DNA of 57,554 nt from Gemmatimonadota bacterium (lineage in GTDB: Bacteria; Gemmatimonadota; Gemmatimonadetes; Longimicrobiales; Gaopeijiaceae). Made by a program: the position numbers and the translations under genes. The notes below the pieces were generated by a model. It was not told where the DNA came from. It ran no database searches and saw only the letters and a list, made by a program, of their open reading frames with translations. The stretch spans positions 1-57,554 of the forward strand of contig JAPPNN010000042.1 of the NCBI GenBank assembly GCA_028873815.1. The letters run 5' to 3'. This document shows positions 16,503 to 25,314 of this stretch, piece by piece (the first letter of the stretch is position 1; each line of letters begins with the position of its first letter).

Positions 16503-17777
16503 GTGCTGAGCGCCTCGGTGCCGCTGGCGGGGGCTCTGGCCGTCGTCTTCGTCTCATGGAACCGCGACAGCGTGCCGGAAGCCGATGGCCTGGACGCCTT
16601 GTATGCAACCGCACCCGAGGTCGTGGACGTGCGCTCCCTGTCCGCGGGCGTCACCTTCGGACAGCTCCTGGAAGACGCGGGCATGGGCGGGACGGATCGC
16701 AACAGCCTTCTCCTTGCGTTCCGGGAGCAAGCGAACCCACGGCGCATGAGGTCCGGCGCCGAAGTCCGGATCGTGCGGCGCCGATGGGGCGAGGATCCGG
16801 TTCGGATCGAAGTCGATCTCGACCGTGACCGCCTGGTCCGCCTCGAGCGCGCCCGGAGTGGGTGGACATCCTCGCTCGTCGAACTGGTGACCACGACCGA
16901 CACCGTCTTCGTCGCGGGGGACATCCGATCGAGCCTCTGGACCGCCATTCTCGACAACGGGGGGTTGGGTGGCGTGCCCCTGGCGGATCGCCGCCAGATG
17001 GTCGGGCGACTGGACCGGGTCTTCCAGTGGCAGATCGACTTCAGCCGCCAGATCAGGGAGGGCGACACCTATCGCTTTGTCCTCGAGCGCGAAAGACGAC
17101 CGGACGGCAGCATGCGTTCCGGCCAGCTTCTCGCGGCTGAGCTGGTGAACGCCGGCCGCGCCTACTACGCGATCCGGTTCGAGCCCAGCGATGAGCCCCA
17201 GAGCTGGTTCGACCTGGAGGGGCAGTCCGTCCGCCGCGCGTTTCTCATGAAGCCGATCGAGTTGAGCCGGATCTCCTCCGGCTTCACCAACAGTCGGTTC
17301 CACCCGATTCTGCAGCGCTGGCGGGCCCATCGCGGCGTGGACTATGCCGCCAACTCCGGCACACCGGTGCAGGCTACCGGCAGCGGTGTCGTCGTTCGCC
17401 GGGGCTGGGGCGACGCCTACGGCCGGGTCATAGACGTGCGGCATCCGAACGGCTTTCTGACACGCTACGCGCACCTCAGCGGGTGGGCGCGCGGGCTGGC
17501 CGTCGGTTCACGGGTAACCCAGGGCCAGGTCATCGGATACGTGGGAATGACGGGGCTGGCGACCGGACCCCACCTCCACTACGAGATGCACGTCGGGGGT
17601 CGGCCGATCGACCCGATCGCGATCGACCTGCCCGCCGAGGATCCCGTCCCCGCGGCGGACATGGCGCGCTGGGAACGCGTGCGGGACCAGCGGCTCCGGC
17701 TGTTGCTCGGCCTGCCCGGTCCCGAGACATTCCGGGAGCGGCGCACGGAAGCGCGGGTGGCAGATTCGGACGGCTGA
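16503..17777 (+). CDS. M23 family metallopeptidase (LytM-type)
   Basis: A predicted envelope peptidoglycan endopeptidase or division-associated LytM factor. The 424-residue product has an N-terminal hydrophobic anchor, an OapA/LysM-like region (LSAGVTFGQLLEDAGM) and a C-terminal M23 domain. That domain has zinc ligands H276 and D280 in HRGVDYA, then YAHLSG, and HLHYE (H357, H359), so it looks catalytically intact. Position right after ftsZ suggests a role in septal wall splitting, which is inference. The GTG used here has AGGGA 8 bases upstream. An alternative CTG at 16470 overlaps the ftsZ stop and has a better GGAGG (16457-16461). Confidence 0.9.
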   Translation: MLSASVPLAGALAVVFVSWNRDSVPEADGLDALYATAPEVVDVRSLSAGVTFGQLLEDAGMGGTDRNSLLLAFREQANPRRMRSGAEVRIVRRRWGEDPVRIEVDLDRDRLVRLERARSGWTSSLVELVTTTDTVFVAGDIRSSLWTAILDNGGLGGVPLADRRQMVGRLDRVFQWQIDFSRQIREGDTYRFVLERERRPDGSMRSGQLLAAELVNAGRAYYAIRFEPSDEPQSWFDLEGQSVRRAFLMKPIELSRISSGFTNSRFHPILQRWRAHRGVDYAANSGTPVQATGSGVVVRRGWGDAYGRVIDVRHPNGFLTRYAHLSGWARGLAVGSRVTQGQVIGYVGMTGLATGPHLHYEMHVGGRPIDPIAIDLPAEDPVPAADMARWERVRDQRLRLLLGLPGPETFRERRTEARVADSDG

Positions 17778-17788
17778 CCCGCGGGCCC

Positions 17789-17794
17789 TACATT
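17789..17794 (+). promoter_or_regulatory. candidate -10 box (TACATT) for a leaderless transcript
   Basis: TACATT ends 6 bases before the ATG at 17801 and no Shine-Dalgarno sequence is present. The same arrangement recurs at other uncoupled genes of the window. A weak -35 (TTCGGA, 17765-17770) lies 18 bp upstream. Confidence 0.5.
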
Positions 17795-17800
17795 ACAGAC

Positions 17801-19717
17801 ATGGTACCAGCGCTCCTCTTCCTTCTCATTGCGGGCGGCGTTTGCGGTTGGGTCTACTACCGGCGTGAATTCCGTGTGCGGGCACGTCCGCTGCTCCTGG
17901 CCGCGCGGCTCGGGGCGATTGCAGGCGTGACGGCGCTGATCTGGAATCCGGTCATGTCGACCGCGCCCACCGACGCGTCGCCGGCGCGTTTCGCAATCCT
18001 CGATGCGAGCGCCTCCATGAGCGCCGTTGCCCCGGACGGGGTGCCGCTCTGGGACTCCGCGGTGGCGCGCGCACGGCAACGGGCCGAGGGTGGGGCCCGC
18101 CTGCTCTCGGCAGGAGCAACCGTCACGGCGATCGATCCCGATTCGCTGGGCACGGTTTCGCCATCGGCCGTCCGATCCGTCCTCGGCGAGGCGGTGGCGG
18201 TTGCGGCCGAAGCGGGGGCAAGAGAGATCACGCTCATCACCGACCGGCGGGTCAGCGACCCGGTCGCGATCACGCGGACCGCGAGACGGCTCGGAGTGGG
18301 CGTCTCGGTCGACAGTCTGCACGCACCCGGTGCCAACCTCGGTCTGGCGCGCCTTGTGGTGCCTCCGACCGCGGAGAGCGGTGCGCAGATTCGGGGCCGG
18401 GTGGATGTGCAGGGGACGTCACGGGAAGACTCGGTGACGGTCACTGTCCGTGTCGACGGTCGCGCGAGCCATACCCTCCGCCTGGCGGCGCCGGAGCAGG
18501 GCGGCCTCGGGACCGCCGAATTCACGCTGGGGGGACTCCCCGCGGGGTCGCACAGGGTGACTGCGCGGCTGGAGACGCAGGATGCCTTCCCGCTGGACGA
18601 CGAGCGCACCGCGGTCGTGGAGGTCGACCCGGAAGAGACCGGGGTACTTCTGGTCTCCTTCGGGCCGGACTGGGAGCCGCGATTCCTGCTGACCGTGCTT
18701 GACCAGGTCACGGGGTTGCCGGTGCGGGGATACCTCCGCGCGGGGCCAGGTAACTTCCAGCCCATGATGGCGACCGGGGTAGCCGAGGCGGTCGACCAGG
18801 CACGGCTGGAGCGGCTGCTGCGCCGCGCCGAGATGGTGGTTGCGATGGGCGTGGATGGTGAGTCACTGGAATTCCTTGAACGGGCGACGGCGCGTACCCG
18901 AGGCCTGATCGTCTTTCCCGCGGACGGCGCGGGCGCCGCGTTGGCGGGCGTGGCCGCGGGCGCACCGCTGCCCGGGGAGTGGTATCTGCACGAGGCGCCT
19001 CCGTCACCGATCGCCGGCGAGACGGGCCGGCTTCTCGATTTGCCGCCGCTGAGTGACGTCCTCCCGCTGGTGGATGACGGGGGCGGAGAGGCGCTGAGCG
19101 TCCGCCTGGGGGGCGCCGGCGAGCCGGAGGCGGCGCTGGTGCTGCGCGACGAGGGCAGTCGGCGCGTGGCCGCCGTGCTCGCCCGCGGCTTCTGGCGCTG
19201 GGCATTCCGGGACGGTGCGCCGCGTGAACACTACCGGAGGCTGTGGGCTGCGGTAGGCGGTTGGATCCTGTCCGAGGGACCGGTAGCCGGCGGTCCCGGC
19301 GTGCGTCCGGCCGAGCCCGTGCTTGGGCTGGGTACTCCGGTCCGCTGGCGCGGCCGGGGCTACGAAGGGGAGGAGATCTCGCTGAGCATCACGGATTCGG
19401 CCAGCGCGCCGGCGCTCGACACGGTCACGGTGGTGCCGCCCGGGGCACTGTTCACGACGCCACCCCTGCCTCCGGGGCTGTACAAATACACCGTGGCCGC
19501 TTCCGATACCGCCGTGGGAGCCTTCGAAGTGGAGCCCTTCACCGAGGAGATGCTGCGCCGCGCCCTGAATCCGGCCGAACTCACCGTTGCCGCCGGCGAG
19601 CGGGGACCGTCGGCCCGCAGCGGCCGGCCGCTGCGGACATGGCCGTGGCCCTACCTGCTCGTTCTCGGCCTCCTGTGCGCCGAATGGATCGGGCGCCGGC
19701 GAGCGGGCCTGCGGTAG
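17801..19717 (+). CDS. BatA/VWA-like membrane protein, function unknown
   Basis: A 638-residue protein with two N-terminal membrane segments (about residues 1-17 and 30-50), a large extracytoplasmic region and one C-terminal membrane segment (WPYLLVLGLLCAEWIG). After the second helix it has FAILDASASMSA. That is a DxSxS pattern like the metal-ion adhesion site of VWA domains, which gives it the layout of BatA-type aerotolerance-related proteins. Beta-rich domains follow (residues 180-280, 510-580). It lies between the ftsZ-M23 block and ftsY. I do not know a specific function. No ribosome binding site precedes the ATG. Confidence 0.8.
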   Translation: MVPALLFLLIAGGVCGWVYYRREFRVRARPLLLAARLGAIAGVTALIWNPVMSTAPTDASPARFAILDASASMSAVAPDGVPLWDSAVARARQRAEGGARLLSAGATVTAIDPDSLGTVSPSAVRSVLGEAVAVAAEAGAREITLITDRRVSDPVAITRTARRLGVGVSVDSLHAPGANLGLARLVVPPTAESGAQIRGRVDVQGTSREDSVTVTVRVDGRASHTLRLAAPEQGGLGTAEFTLGGLPAGSHRVTARLETQDAFPLDDERTAVVEVDPEETGVLLVSFGPDWEPRFLLTVLDQVTGLPVRGYLRAGPGNFQPMMATGVAEAVDQARLERLLRRAEMVVAMGVDGESLEFLERATARTRGLIVFPADGAGAALAGVAAGAPLPGEWYLHEAPPSPIAGETGRLLDLPPLSDVLPLVDDGGGEALSVRLGGAGEPEAALVLRDEGSRRVAAVLARGFWRWAFRDGAPREHYRRLWAAVGGWILSEGPVAGGPGVRPAEPVLGLGTPVRWRGRGYEGEEISLSITDSASAPALDTVTVVPPGALFTTPPLPPGLYKYTVAASDTAVGAFEVEPFTEEMLRRALNPAELTVAAGERGPSARSGRPLRTWPWPYLLVLGLLCAEWIGRRRAGLR

Positions 19718-19794
19718 CAGCCCGTGGACAAAATCCTCCCGGCATTCGAACGGCGATGCATCCGGGCCGGACGCTCGGCCTCACCTCTTCACAC

Positions 19795-19835
19795 TGTAAA
19801 TCATAGTTTACACAATGTAATGTTTAGTTTACATT
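19795..19835. promoter_or_regulatory. tandem operator-like palindromes TGTAA-N8-TTACA upstream of ftsY
   Basis: Two inverted repeats of form TGTAA-N8-TTACA lie at 19795-19812 and 19816-19833, 21 bp (two helical turns) apart. In both, the perfect match is longer: TGTAAA/TTTACA in the first, AATGTAA/TTACATT (19814-19835) in the second. The patch is strikingly AT-rich against very GC-rich surroundings. This looks like a binding site for a dimeric repressor working as two cooperating dimers. The same motif recurs at 44840-44857. Confidence 0.65.
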
Positions 19836-19870
19836 ATGGCTTGTCGGGGCCGCGCTCTGCGTTGCTCCTC

Positions 19871-19895
19871 GGGCCCGTAGCGCTGCTACTGGCCC
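19871..19895 (+). repeat. imperfect hairpin in the ftsY leader
   Basis: GGGCC (19871-19875) pairs with GGCCC (19891-19895), and GTAGC (19877-19881) pairs with GCTAC (19885-19889), with one mismatch and a 3-base loop. No T tract follows, so it is not an ordinary intrinsic terminator. It may be an RNA structure in the ftsY 5' region. Confidence 0.35.
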
Positions 19896-19968
19896 GTCGT
19901 CGCGCCTTGCCGGCCCGTCGCCTCGCCGCTCTCGGTGCGCGGGCGGCTTTGCCCACGGACTGCCAGCA

Positions 19969-20844
19969 ATGAGCATCTGGCGGCGGACGCTCGCCCGGGC
20001 GATTCCCGCGTCGTTGCGCAGCGTGGACGCCGCCGCTCTTGAAGACCTGGAGGAGCGGCTCATCATGGCTGACTTCGGGGTGGAGGCCAGCATGCGGTTC
20101 GTCGCTGCCGTGGACAGGGAAGCGCGCAGGGGCGGGGTGAAGGACCGGGCAGGGCTGCGCGCGGTGCTCGCCGACGAGCTGAGGGCGGTTTTCGACGATG
20201 ACGGGAACGAGGGTCTGGCCGTGGCGGCAGAACCCCCGACGGTCTACCTGGTCGTGGGCGTGAACGGCGTGGGGAAAACGACCACGGTGGGCAAGCTGGC
20301 GCACCGTTTCGTGTCGGCCGGGCGGAGCGTGGTGATCGCCGCGGCCGATACGTTCCGGGCGGGCGCGATCCCGCAACTCGCACGGTGGGCCGAGCGGGCC
20401 GGGGCCGACTTCGTGGGCGGGCAGCCGGGCGGAGATCCGGCAGCGGTCGCCTACGATGCGCTCGAGGCGGCCCTGGCACGCCGTACGGACATCGTGCTCG
20501 TGGATACGGCGGGACGGCTGCACACCCACCGGGGCCTGATGAACGAGTTGGCCAAGGTGGAGCGGGTGATCCGCAAGCGCCACACGGGTGCTCCCCACGA
20601 GACGCTCCTCGTTCTCGATGCGACGGTCGGCCAGAACGGACTCGTCCAGGCGCGGGAGTTCTCGCGCGTTGTCGGGGTCACCGGCATCGTGCTTGCCAAG
20701 ATGGATTCAACGGCCCGCGGCGGCATCGTGGTAGCGCTTCGCGGCGAACTGGGGATTCCGGTCCGGCTGGTGGGGGTGGGGGAGGCCCTGGACGACCTTG
20801 TGCGCTTCGAGGCGGAGGACTTCGTGGGTGGTCTGATGTCATGA
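19969..20844 (+). CDS. ftsY: signal recognition particle receptor FtsY
   Basis: The SRP receptor GTPase, which docks ribosome-nascent-chain complexes at the membrane. The 291-residue product is a bare NG domain with no long acidic A domain. It has a helical N region (LEDLEERLIMADFGVEAS), P-loop GVNGVGKTTTVGKLA (from residue 97), DTFRAGAIPQLARWAE, VDTAGRLHTHRGLMNEL, LDATVGQNG and LAKMDSTARGG. The last is the TKxD guanine-specificity motif with A in place of T. ATGA overlap with recG. The upstream region holds the tandem AT-rich palindromes. No Shine-Dalgarno sequence is seen. Confidence 0.95.
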   Translation: MSIWRRTLARAIPASLRSVDAAALEDLEERLIMADFGVEASMRFVAAVDREARRGGVKDRAGLRAVLADELRAVFDDDGNEGLAVAAEPPTVYLVVGVNGVGKTTTVGKLAHRFVSAGRSVVIAAADTFRAGAIPQLARWAERAGADFVGGQPGGDPAAVAYDALEAALARRTDIVLVDTAGRLHTHRGLMNELAKVERVIRKRHTGAPHETLLVLDATVGQNGLVQAREFSRVVGVTGIVLAKMDSTARGGIVVALRGELGIPVRLVGVGEALDDLVRFEAEDFVGGLMS

Positions 20845-22907
20845 CCCTGCTCGACAAGCCTGTGCAGTTCCTCAAGGGGGTCGGGCCGAGGCGCGCGGAG
20901 GCCCTGGCCCGCATGAGGATTCTGTGCGCGCGGGACCTCCTGTACCACGTTCCGCGGCGCTACGACGATGCGTCGACGATCACGCCCCTCGAACTCGCGC
21001 AGGTCGGCATGGACGTGACCGCGGTGGGGGAGGTGCGGAGCAAGGGCGTCGTACCCACGCGGTCGGGGCTCCGCATCTTCCAGGCCGTCATCCAGGACGA
21101 CACCGGGATCATCACATGTGCCTGGCCGGGACAGCCGTGGGTCGAGCGCGGCATGCGGGTGGGCGACCGGATCCTGGTCACCGGCCCGGTGAGGTTCTTT
21201 CATGGCCGCCAGATTCAGCCGCGGGAACACACGCTCCTGGCCCGTGCCTCGGATGGCGCCTCGCCGCCCGACTCGGCCGGCCGGATCTTCGCCATCTATC
21301 CGGCCTCCGACGAACTGCCCCAGTGGATCTTCCGGCGGGTCTTCTCGCAGAACCTGGACTGGCTCATCAGGCAGGTGAGGGCCGAGGAGTATCTGCCAGC
21401 TGCCGTTCGGCGGGACCTCATGGAGCTTCCCGACGCGCTCGAGACGCTGCACCGCCCGCGCTCCCTCGCCGAGGTGGACGACGCCAGGCGCCGACTCGCG
21501 TACGACGAACTCTTCTTCCTCCAGCTCCTGCAGGCGAGGGAGCGCTACCGCGCCACGCGCGAACGGCCCGGAATCGCGTTCCGGCGCACCAACGAACTCA
21601 TCCGCGCATTGCACGGACGCCTGCCGTTCCAGCTGACGGGCGCCCAGATCGCCGCACTGCGCGACATCTACGCCGACATGACGTCCGCGCGTCGCATGAG
21701 CCGCATGCTCCAGGGCGATGTCGGCTCCGGGAAGACCCTGGTCGCCCTCTTCGCCATGCTCCTGGCCGTCGAAGGGGGGTACCAGGCCGCCATGATGGCT
21801 CCCACCGAGATCCTCGCCGAGCAGCACGCCCAGCGCATCGGCGAGCTGGGGCTGGACGTCGCGTTGCTGATGGGCTCCATGACCGGCGCCCGCAGGAAGG
21901 CGGCCCTTGCCCGGATCGCGGATGGCGACGCCACGCTGGTCGTCGGCACGCACGCGCTCATCCAGGAAGGGGTCGACTTCCGGGCTCTCGGGCTTGTGGT
22001 GGTCGACGAGCAGCACCGCTTCGGGGTACGGCAGCGCATGGTCCTCGCCGAGCGGGATCCCGCTCCCGACGTGCTCGTCATGTCGGCCACGCCGATCCCG
22101 CGTTCGCTCGCCATGGCGCTGCACGGCCATCTCGACATCAGCGTGATCGACGAACTCCCCCCGGGACGCCGTCCCGTCACCACGCGCCTCGTGGGCCCGG
22201 ACGAGCGCGGCCAGGTGTTCCGCGAGGTCGGAGAAAGGCTCGACCGGGGACAGCAGGCGTACGTCGTCTATCCCGTGATCGAGGAATCCTCGAAGACCGA
22301 CTTGCGCGCCGCCGAGACCGAGTTCGAGCGGCTGCGGCGCGAGGACTTCGCGGGGCGTGAAGTCGCGCTGCTGCATGGACGGCTGCCCGGCGACGAGAGG
22401 GACGCGATCATGCGGGCCTTCCTGGCGGGCCGCGTACACGTGCTCGTCGCCACGACCGTGATCGAAGTGGGGATCGACGTGCCCAACGCCACCGCCATGG
22501 TGATCGAGAACGCGGAACGTTTCGGGCTGAGTCAGCTCCACCAGTTGCGCGGCCGGATCGGGCGCGGCGATCAGGGGGGCGTTTGCTTCGTCATCTCCGA
22601 CGGCCGCGATGGGGCGAACGACCGCCTGCAGGCTTTCGCCCGGACGACCGATGGTTTCCAGATCGCGGCCGAGGACCTTCGCATTCGCGGCCAGGGGGAC
22701 CTCTTCGGGGCCGAGCAGCATGGGCACCGGACGGAGCTGAGATTCGCCGATATTCTCACGCACGGCGACCTCATCGCTCCCGCCCGGGACCGGGCCCGCG
22801 CCCTGGTCGACGCGGATCCCCTCCTGACCGCCGACGAAAACGCGCTGGTCCGGTTCCTGCTGGAGCGGCGCTACGGCGACAGGCTTGAACTCTTCGGGCT
22901 GGGTTGA
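20841..22907 (+). CDS. recG: ATP-dependent DNA helicase RecG
   Basis: A branch-migrating superfamily 2 helicase that remodels stalled forks and recombination intermediates. The 688-residue product has an N-terminal wedge/OB domain (LKGVGPRRAEALA, LLYHVPRRYDD), Walker A GDVGSGKT (about 293-300), MAPTEILAEQHAQR, the DEQH box within VVVDEQHRFGVRQR (about 388), MSATPIPRSLAMAL, and late motifs QLRGRIGRGDQGG and LRIRGQGDLFG. All are diagnostic and in order. It overlaps ftsY by 4 bases. The 3' end contains the -35 element of the asnS promoter. Confidence 0.95.
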   Translation: MTLLDKPVQFLKGVGPRRAEALARMRILCARDLLYHVPRRYDDASTITPLELAQVGMDVTAVGEVRSKGVVPTRSGLRIFQAVIQDDTGIITCAWPGQPWVERGMRVGDRILVTGPVRFFHGRQIQPREHTLLARASDGASPPDSAGRIFAIYPASDELPQWIFRRVFSQNLDWLIRQVRAEEYLPAAVRRDLMELPDALETLHRPRSLAEVDDARRRLAYDELFFLQLLQARERYRATRERPGIAFRRTNELIRALHGRLPFQLTGAQIAALRDIYADMTSARRMSRMLQGDVGSGKTLVALFAMLLAVEGGYQAAMMAPTEILAEQHAQRIGELGLDVALLMGSMTGARRKAALARIADGDATLVVGTHALIQEGVDFRALGLVVVDEQHRFGVRQRMVLAERDPAPDVLVMSATPIPRSLAMALHGHLDISVIDELPPGRRPVTTRLVGPDERGQVFREVGERLDRGQQAYVVYPVIEESSKTDLRAAETEFERLRREDFAGREVALLHGRLPGDERDAIMRAFLAGRVHVLVATTVIEVGIDVPNATAMVIENAERFGLSQLHQLRGRIGRGDQGGVCFVISDGRDGANDRLQAFARTTDGFQIAAEDLRIRGQGDLFGAEQHGHRTELRFADILTHGDLIAPARDRARALVDADPLLTADENALVRFLLERRYGDRLELFGLG

Positions 22908-22933
22908 ACCGGCCATCAGGCTTCCGGTAGCTT
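22904..22933 (+). promoter_or_regulatory. asnS promoter, apparently leaderless
   Basis: TTGAAC (22904-22909, across the recG stop) and TAGCTT (22928-22933) are separated by 18 bp. The -10 ends 9 bases before the asnS ATG, so transcription should begin at or within about 3 bases of the start codon. No Shine-Dalgarno sequence is present. Confidence 0.6.
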
Positions 22934-22942
22934 TCGAATCCA

Positions 22943-24229
22943 ATGTCCCTGGTCAAAGATCTGCCCCGCCTCGCAGAGGAGGCGGTCACCGTTTCAGGAT
23001 GGATCGCCTCCGTCCGGGTGCACGCCAGAGTCGCCTTCGTGGTCCTGCGCGACGGCACCGGCGTGGTTCAGGGCGTGGTCGTCAAGTCGGCCGTTTCGGA
23101 AGACACCTGGGCACTGGTCACCTCGCTCACGCAGGAAAGCTGCGTCGCCGTCGGCGGCGTGGTGCGGGAGGACGCGCGCGCACCGGGCGGATACGAACTC
23201 ACGGTATCCGACGTGGAGATCGTCGGCGCCAGCGACGAGTATCCGATTCAGCCCAAGGAGCACGGCGTCGAATTCCTCCTGGATCACCGTCACCTGTGGC
23301 TGAGGTCCAGCCAGCAGCGCGCGGGGCTGAAGGTGCGCGCGGAGGTGGAGCAGGCCATTCACGACTTCCTGTATGAGCGCGACTTCGTCCGGATCGACAC
23401 CCCGATTCTCACCGGCGCCATCGGCGAGTCCGCGGGCACGCTCTTCGAAACCGACTATTTCGGCGAACGCGCCTTCCTTGCCCAGACCGGCCAGCTCTAC
23501 GTGGAGAGCGCCTGCCCGGCGTTCCGCAAGGTGTACTGTTTCGGCCCGACCTTCCGCGCGGAGAAGTCGAAGACGCGCCGGCATCTGACCGAGTTCTGGA
23601 TGGTCGAACCCGAGGTGGCGTTTGCCGATTCGAACGACAACATGACCCTTCAGGAAGCGTTCGTATGCTACATGGTCGAACGCGCCCTGGAGCGCTGCGG
23701 TCCCGAGTTGGAGGTGCTCGGCCGCGACCGGAGCCGGCTGGAGTCGGTCGTCGCTCCCTTCCCGCGAATCAGCTACTGCGAGGCGGTCGAGCGGCTCAAT
23801 GCCGAGGGACGCGAGTTCGAGTGGGGCAGGGATCTGGGGGCGGTCGAGGAGACGCTCATTTCGGACTGGTTCGACCGCCCGGTCTTCGTGTACAACTACC
23901 CGAAGGAGGCGAAGGCCTTCTACATGAAAGAGAACCCCGACGATCCGCGCACGGTTCTCTGCAACGACCTGCTCGCGCCCGACGGCGCCGGCGAGATCAT
24001 CGGAGGCAGCCAGCGGGAAGACGACCACGACCGTCTGCTCGCGCGGATCCGCGAGGAGGGCCTGCCCGAGGACGCCTACACGTGGTATCTGGACCTGCGG
24101 AAGTTCGGGACCTTCCCCCACTCCGGGTTCGGATTGGGCGTCGAGCGGACGGTGGGGTGGATCACGGGCCGGCCGCACATTCGCGAACTCGTTCCGTTCC
24201 CGCGCCTGATCAACCGTCTGACGCCGTGA
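22943..24229 (+). CDS. asnS: asparaginyl-tRNA synthetase
   Basis: A class IIb aminoacyl-tRNA synthetase charging tRNA-Asn. The 428-residue protein has an N-terminal OB fold (VSGWIASVRVHARVAFVVLR) and a class II core. Motif 2 is in FGPTFRAEKSKTRRH and TEFWMVEPE, and motif 3 is in GFGLGVERTVGWITG. The element AGTLFETDYFGERAFLAQT and the overall length are those of AsnRS; AspRS carries a large insertion, absent here. Its presence means tRNA-Asn can be charged directly. It is transcribed from its own promoter overlapping recG. Confidence 0.93.
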   Translation: MSLVKDLPRLAEEAVTVSGWIASVRVHARVAFVVLRDGTGVVQGVVVKSAVSEDTWALVTSLTQESCVAVGGVVREDARAPGGYELTVSDVEIVGASDEYPIQPKEHGVEFLLDHRHLWLRSSQQRAGLKVRAEVEQAIHDFLYERDFVRIDTPILTGAIGESAGTLFETDYFGERAFLAQTGQLYVESACPAFRKVYCFGPTFRAEKSKTRRHLTEFWMVEPEVAFADSNDNMTLQEAFVCYMVERALERCGPELEVLGRDRSRLESVVAPFPRISYCEAVERLNAEGREFEWGRDLGAVEETLISDWFDRPVFVYNYPKEAKAFYMKENPDDPRTVLCNDLLAPDGAGEIIGGSQREDDHDRLLARIREEGLPEDAYTWYLDLRKFGTFPHSGFGLGVERTVGWITGRPHIRELVPFPRLINRLTP

Positions 24230-24254
24230 GGGCGGCCCCGGTGGCGCCCTGAAC

Positions 24255-25283
24255 GTGGCCACGCTGGTCATCGACCTCATGGACCGGCGGCCGATCTGGG
24301 CGCTTCCGGACGGTGCCCGCGAGCGCATTGTCCGGGCTGTGCCGGCAGACTGGACGGTGAAGTTCATGGAGACGCCGGCCGATGGTTCGGGCGACGGGGT
24401 GCAGCGCGCACCCCCCGAGCTTCTGGAGGCGGTAAGGTCGGCGAAGGTCTACATGGGCTACGGGATTCCCGCGGAGGTGCTCAGGGCCGGCCCGGGGATC
24501 GAGTGGGTGCATTCCGGGGCCGCCGGGGTGGGATCCTCGCTGGGACCCGAGATGCTCTCCAGCGACGTCCTCTTCACCAACTCGGCGGGCATCCACGCCG
24601 AACCGATGTCCGAGACCGTGATCGCGATGATCTTCCACTTTGCGCGCGGCCTCGACCTGGCTGTGCGGGCCCAGCGCGAGGGGCGCTGGAGCGCGCCGTC
24701 CTACTGGGCGGCCGATGCGCCGGTGACCGAGGTGGGCGGAGCCACGGTGGGCGTCGTCGGGTACGGCGGGATCGGCAGGGCCGTGGCGGACAAGGCCGTC
24801 GCGCTTGGATGCAGGGTGCTGGCGGTGCGCAGACGGCGCGCGGAGGGGGACGGGGCAGGGGTGGAAGTGGTTGCCGGAGAGGACGGGCTGAACCGCGTGC
24901 TGTCCGAGTCGGACTACCTGGTACTGGCGGTTCCCGAGACCGGGGATACGCGGGGAATGATGACCCGGGAAAAGCTGTTCTCCATGAAACCGGGAGCAGT
25001 CCTGATCAACGTCGCGCGCGGACGGCTGGTCGACGAGGAAGCTCTGCTGGAGGCGCTGGATTCGGGTCGCTTGCGCGGAGCCGGGCTCGACGTGTTTCAA
25101 CAGGAGCCCCTGCCCGGCGGGCATCCATTCTACACGCACCCGGGCGTGGTGATGACCCCCCATGTCTCCGCCACCACCCGCAGGTTCTGGGATCGCGAGA
25201 CGGACCTGATCACGGAGAATATCGGCCGGTTCGCGCGCGGGGAGCCCTTGCGCAACCTGGTCGACAAGCAGGCTGGCTACTAG
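24255..25283 (+). CDS. D-isomer-specific 2-hydroxyacid dehydrogenase family protein
   Basis: An NAD(P)-dependent oxidoreductase of 342 residues. The cofactor loop is in VGVVGYGGIGRAVADKA. The catalytic triad appears as Arg in NVARGRLVDEEALLEAL, Glu in FQQEPLPG and His in TPHVSATTRRFWDRE. The N-terminal half contains the GIEWVHSGAAGV pattern common in the family. The substrate cannot be told from sequence, and a SerA call is not supported because no ACT or regulatory domain is present. The GTG start lies 25 bases after asnS, behind a weak inverted repeat (AGGGCG/CGCCCT). It is convergent with mazG. Confidence 0.88.
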   Translation: MATLVIDLMDRRPIWALPDGARERIVRAVPADWTVKFMETPADGSGDGVQRAPPELLEAVRSAKVYMGYGIPAEVLRAGPGIEWVHSGAAGVGSSLGPEMLSSDVLFTNSAGIHAEPMSETVIAMIFHFARGLDLAVRAQREGRWSAPSYWAADAPVTEVGGATVGVVGYGGIGRAVADKAVALGCRVLAVRRRRAEGDGAGVEVVAGEDGLNRVLSESDYLVLAVPETGDTRGMMTREKLFSMKPGAVLINVARGRLVDEEALLEALDSGRLRGAGLDVFQQEPLPGGHPFYTHPGVVMTPHVSATTRRFWDRETDLITENIGRFARGEPLRNLVDKQAGY

Positions 25284-25300
25284 CCCGTACTAGCCCTCCC

Positions 25301-25314
25301 CGCCGCTAGCGGCG
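25301..25314. repeat. perfect 14-bp palindrome between convergent genes
   Basis: CGCCGCTAGCGGCG spans the mazG stop codon and lies 18 bases beyond the dehydrogenase stop. It could form a short hairpin in either transcript, but no T tract follows, so a terminator role is weakly supported. A 10-bp direct repeat (TACTAGCCC units at 25279-25296) precedes it. Confidence 0.35.

Larger units (their letters stand above)
19724..19972 (+). other. possible small ORF upstream of ftsY (82 or 50 codons)
   Basis: An open frame starting at GTG 19724 or ATG 19820 ends with TGA overlapping the ftsY ATG (ATGA). FtsY lacks an evident ribosome binding site, so coupling to this frame is conceivable. Against it, the frame runs through the AT-rich palindromes, its composition is irregular (Arg/Leu/Ala-rich tail) and it resembles no known protein. 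Treat it as a candidate leader peptide only. Confidence 0.2.
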
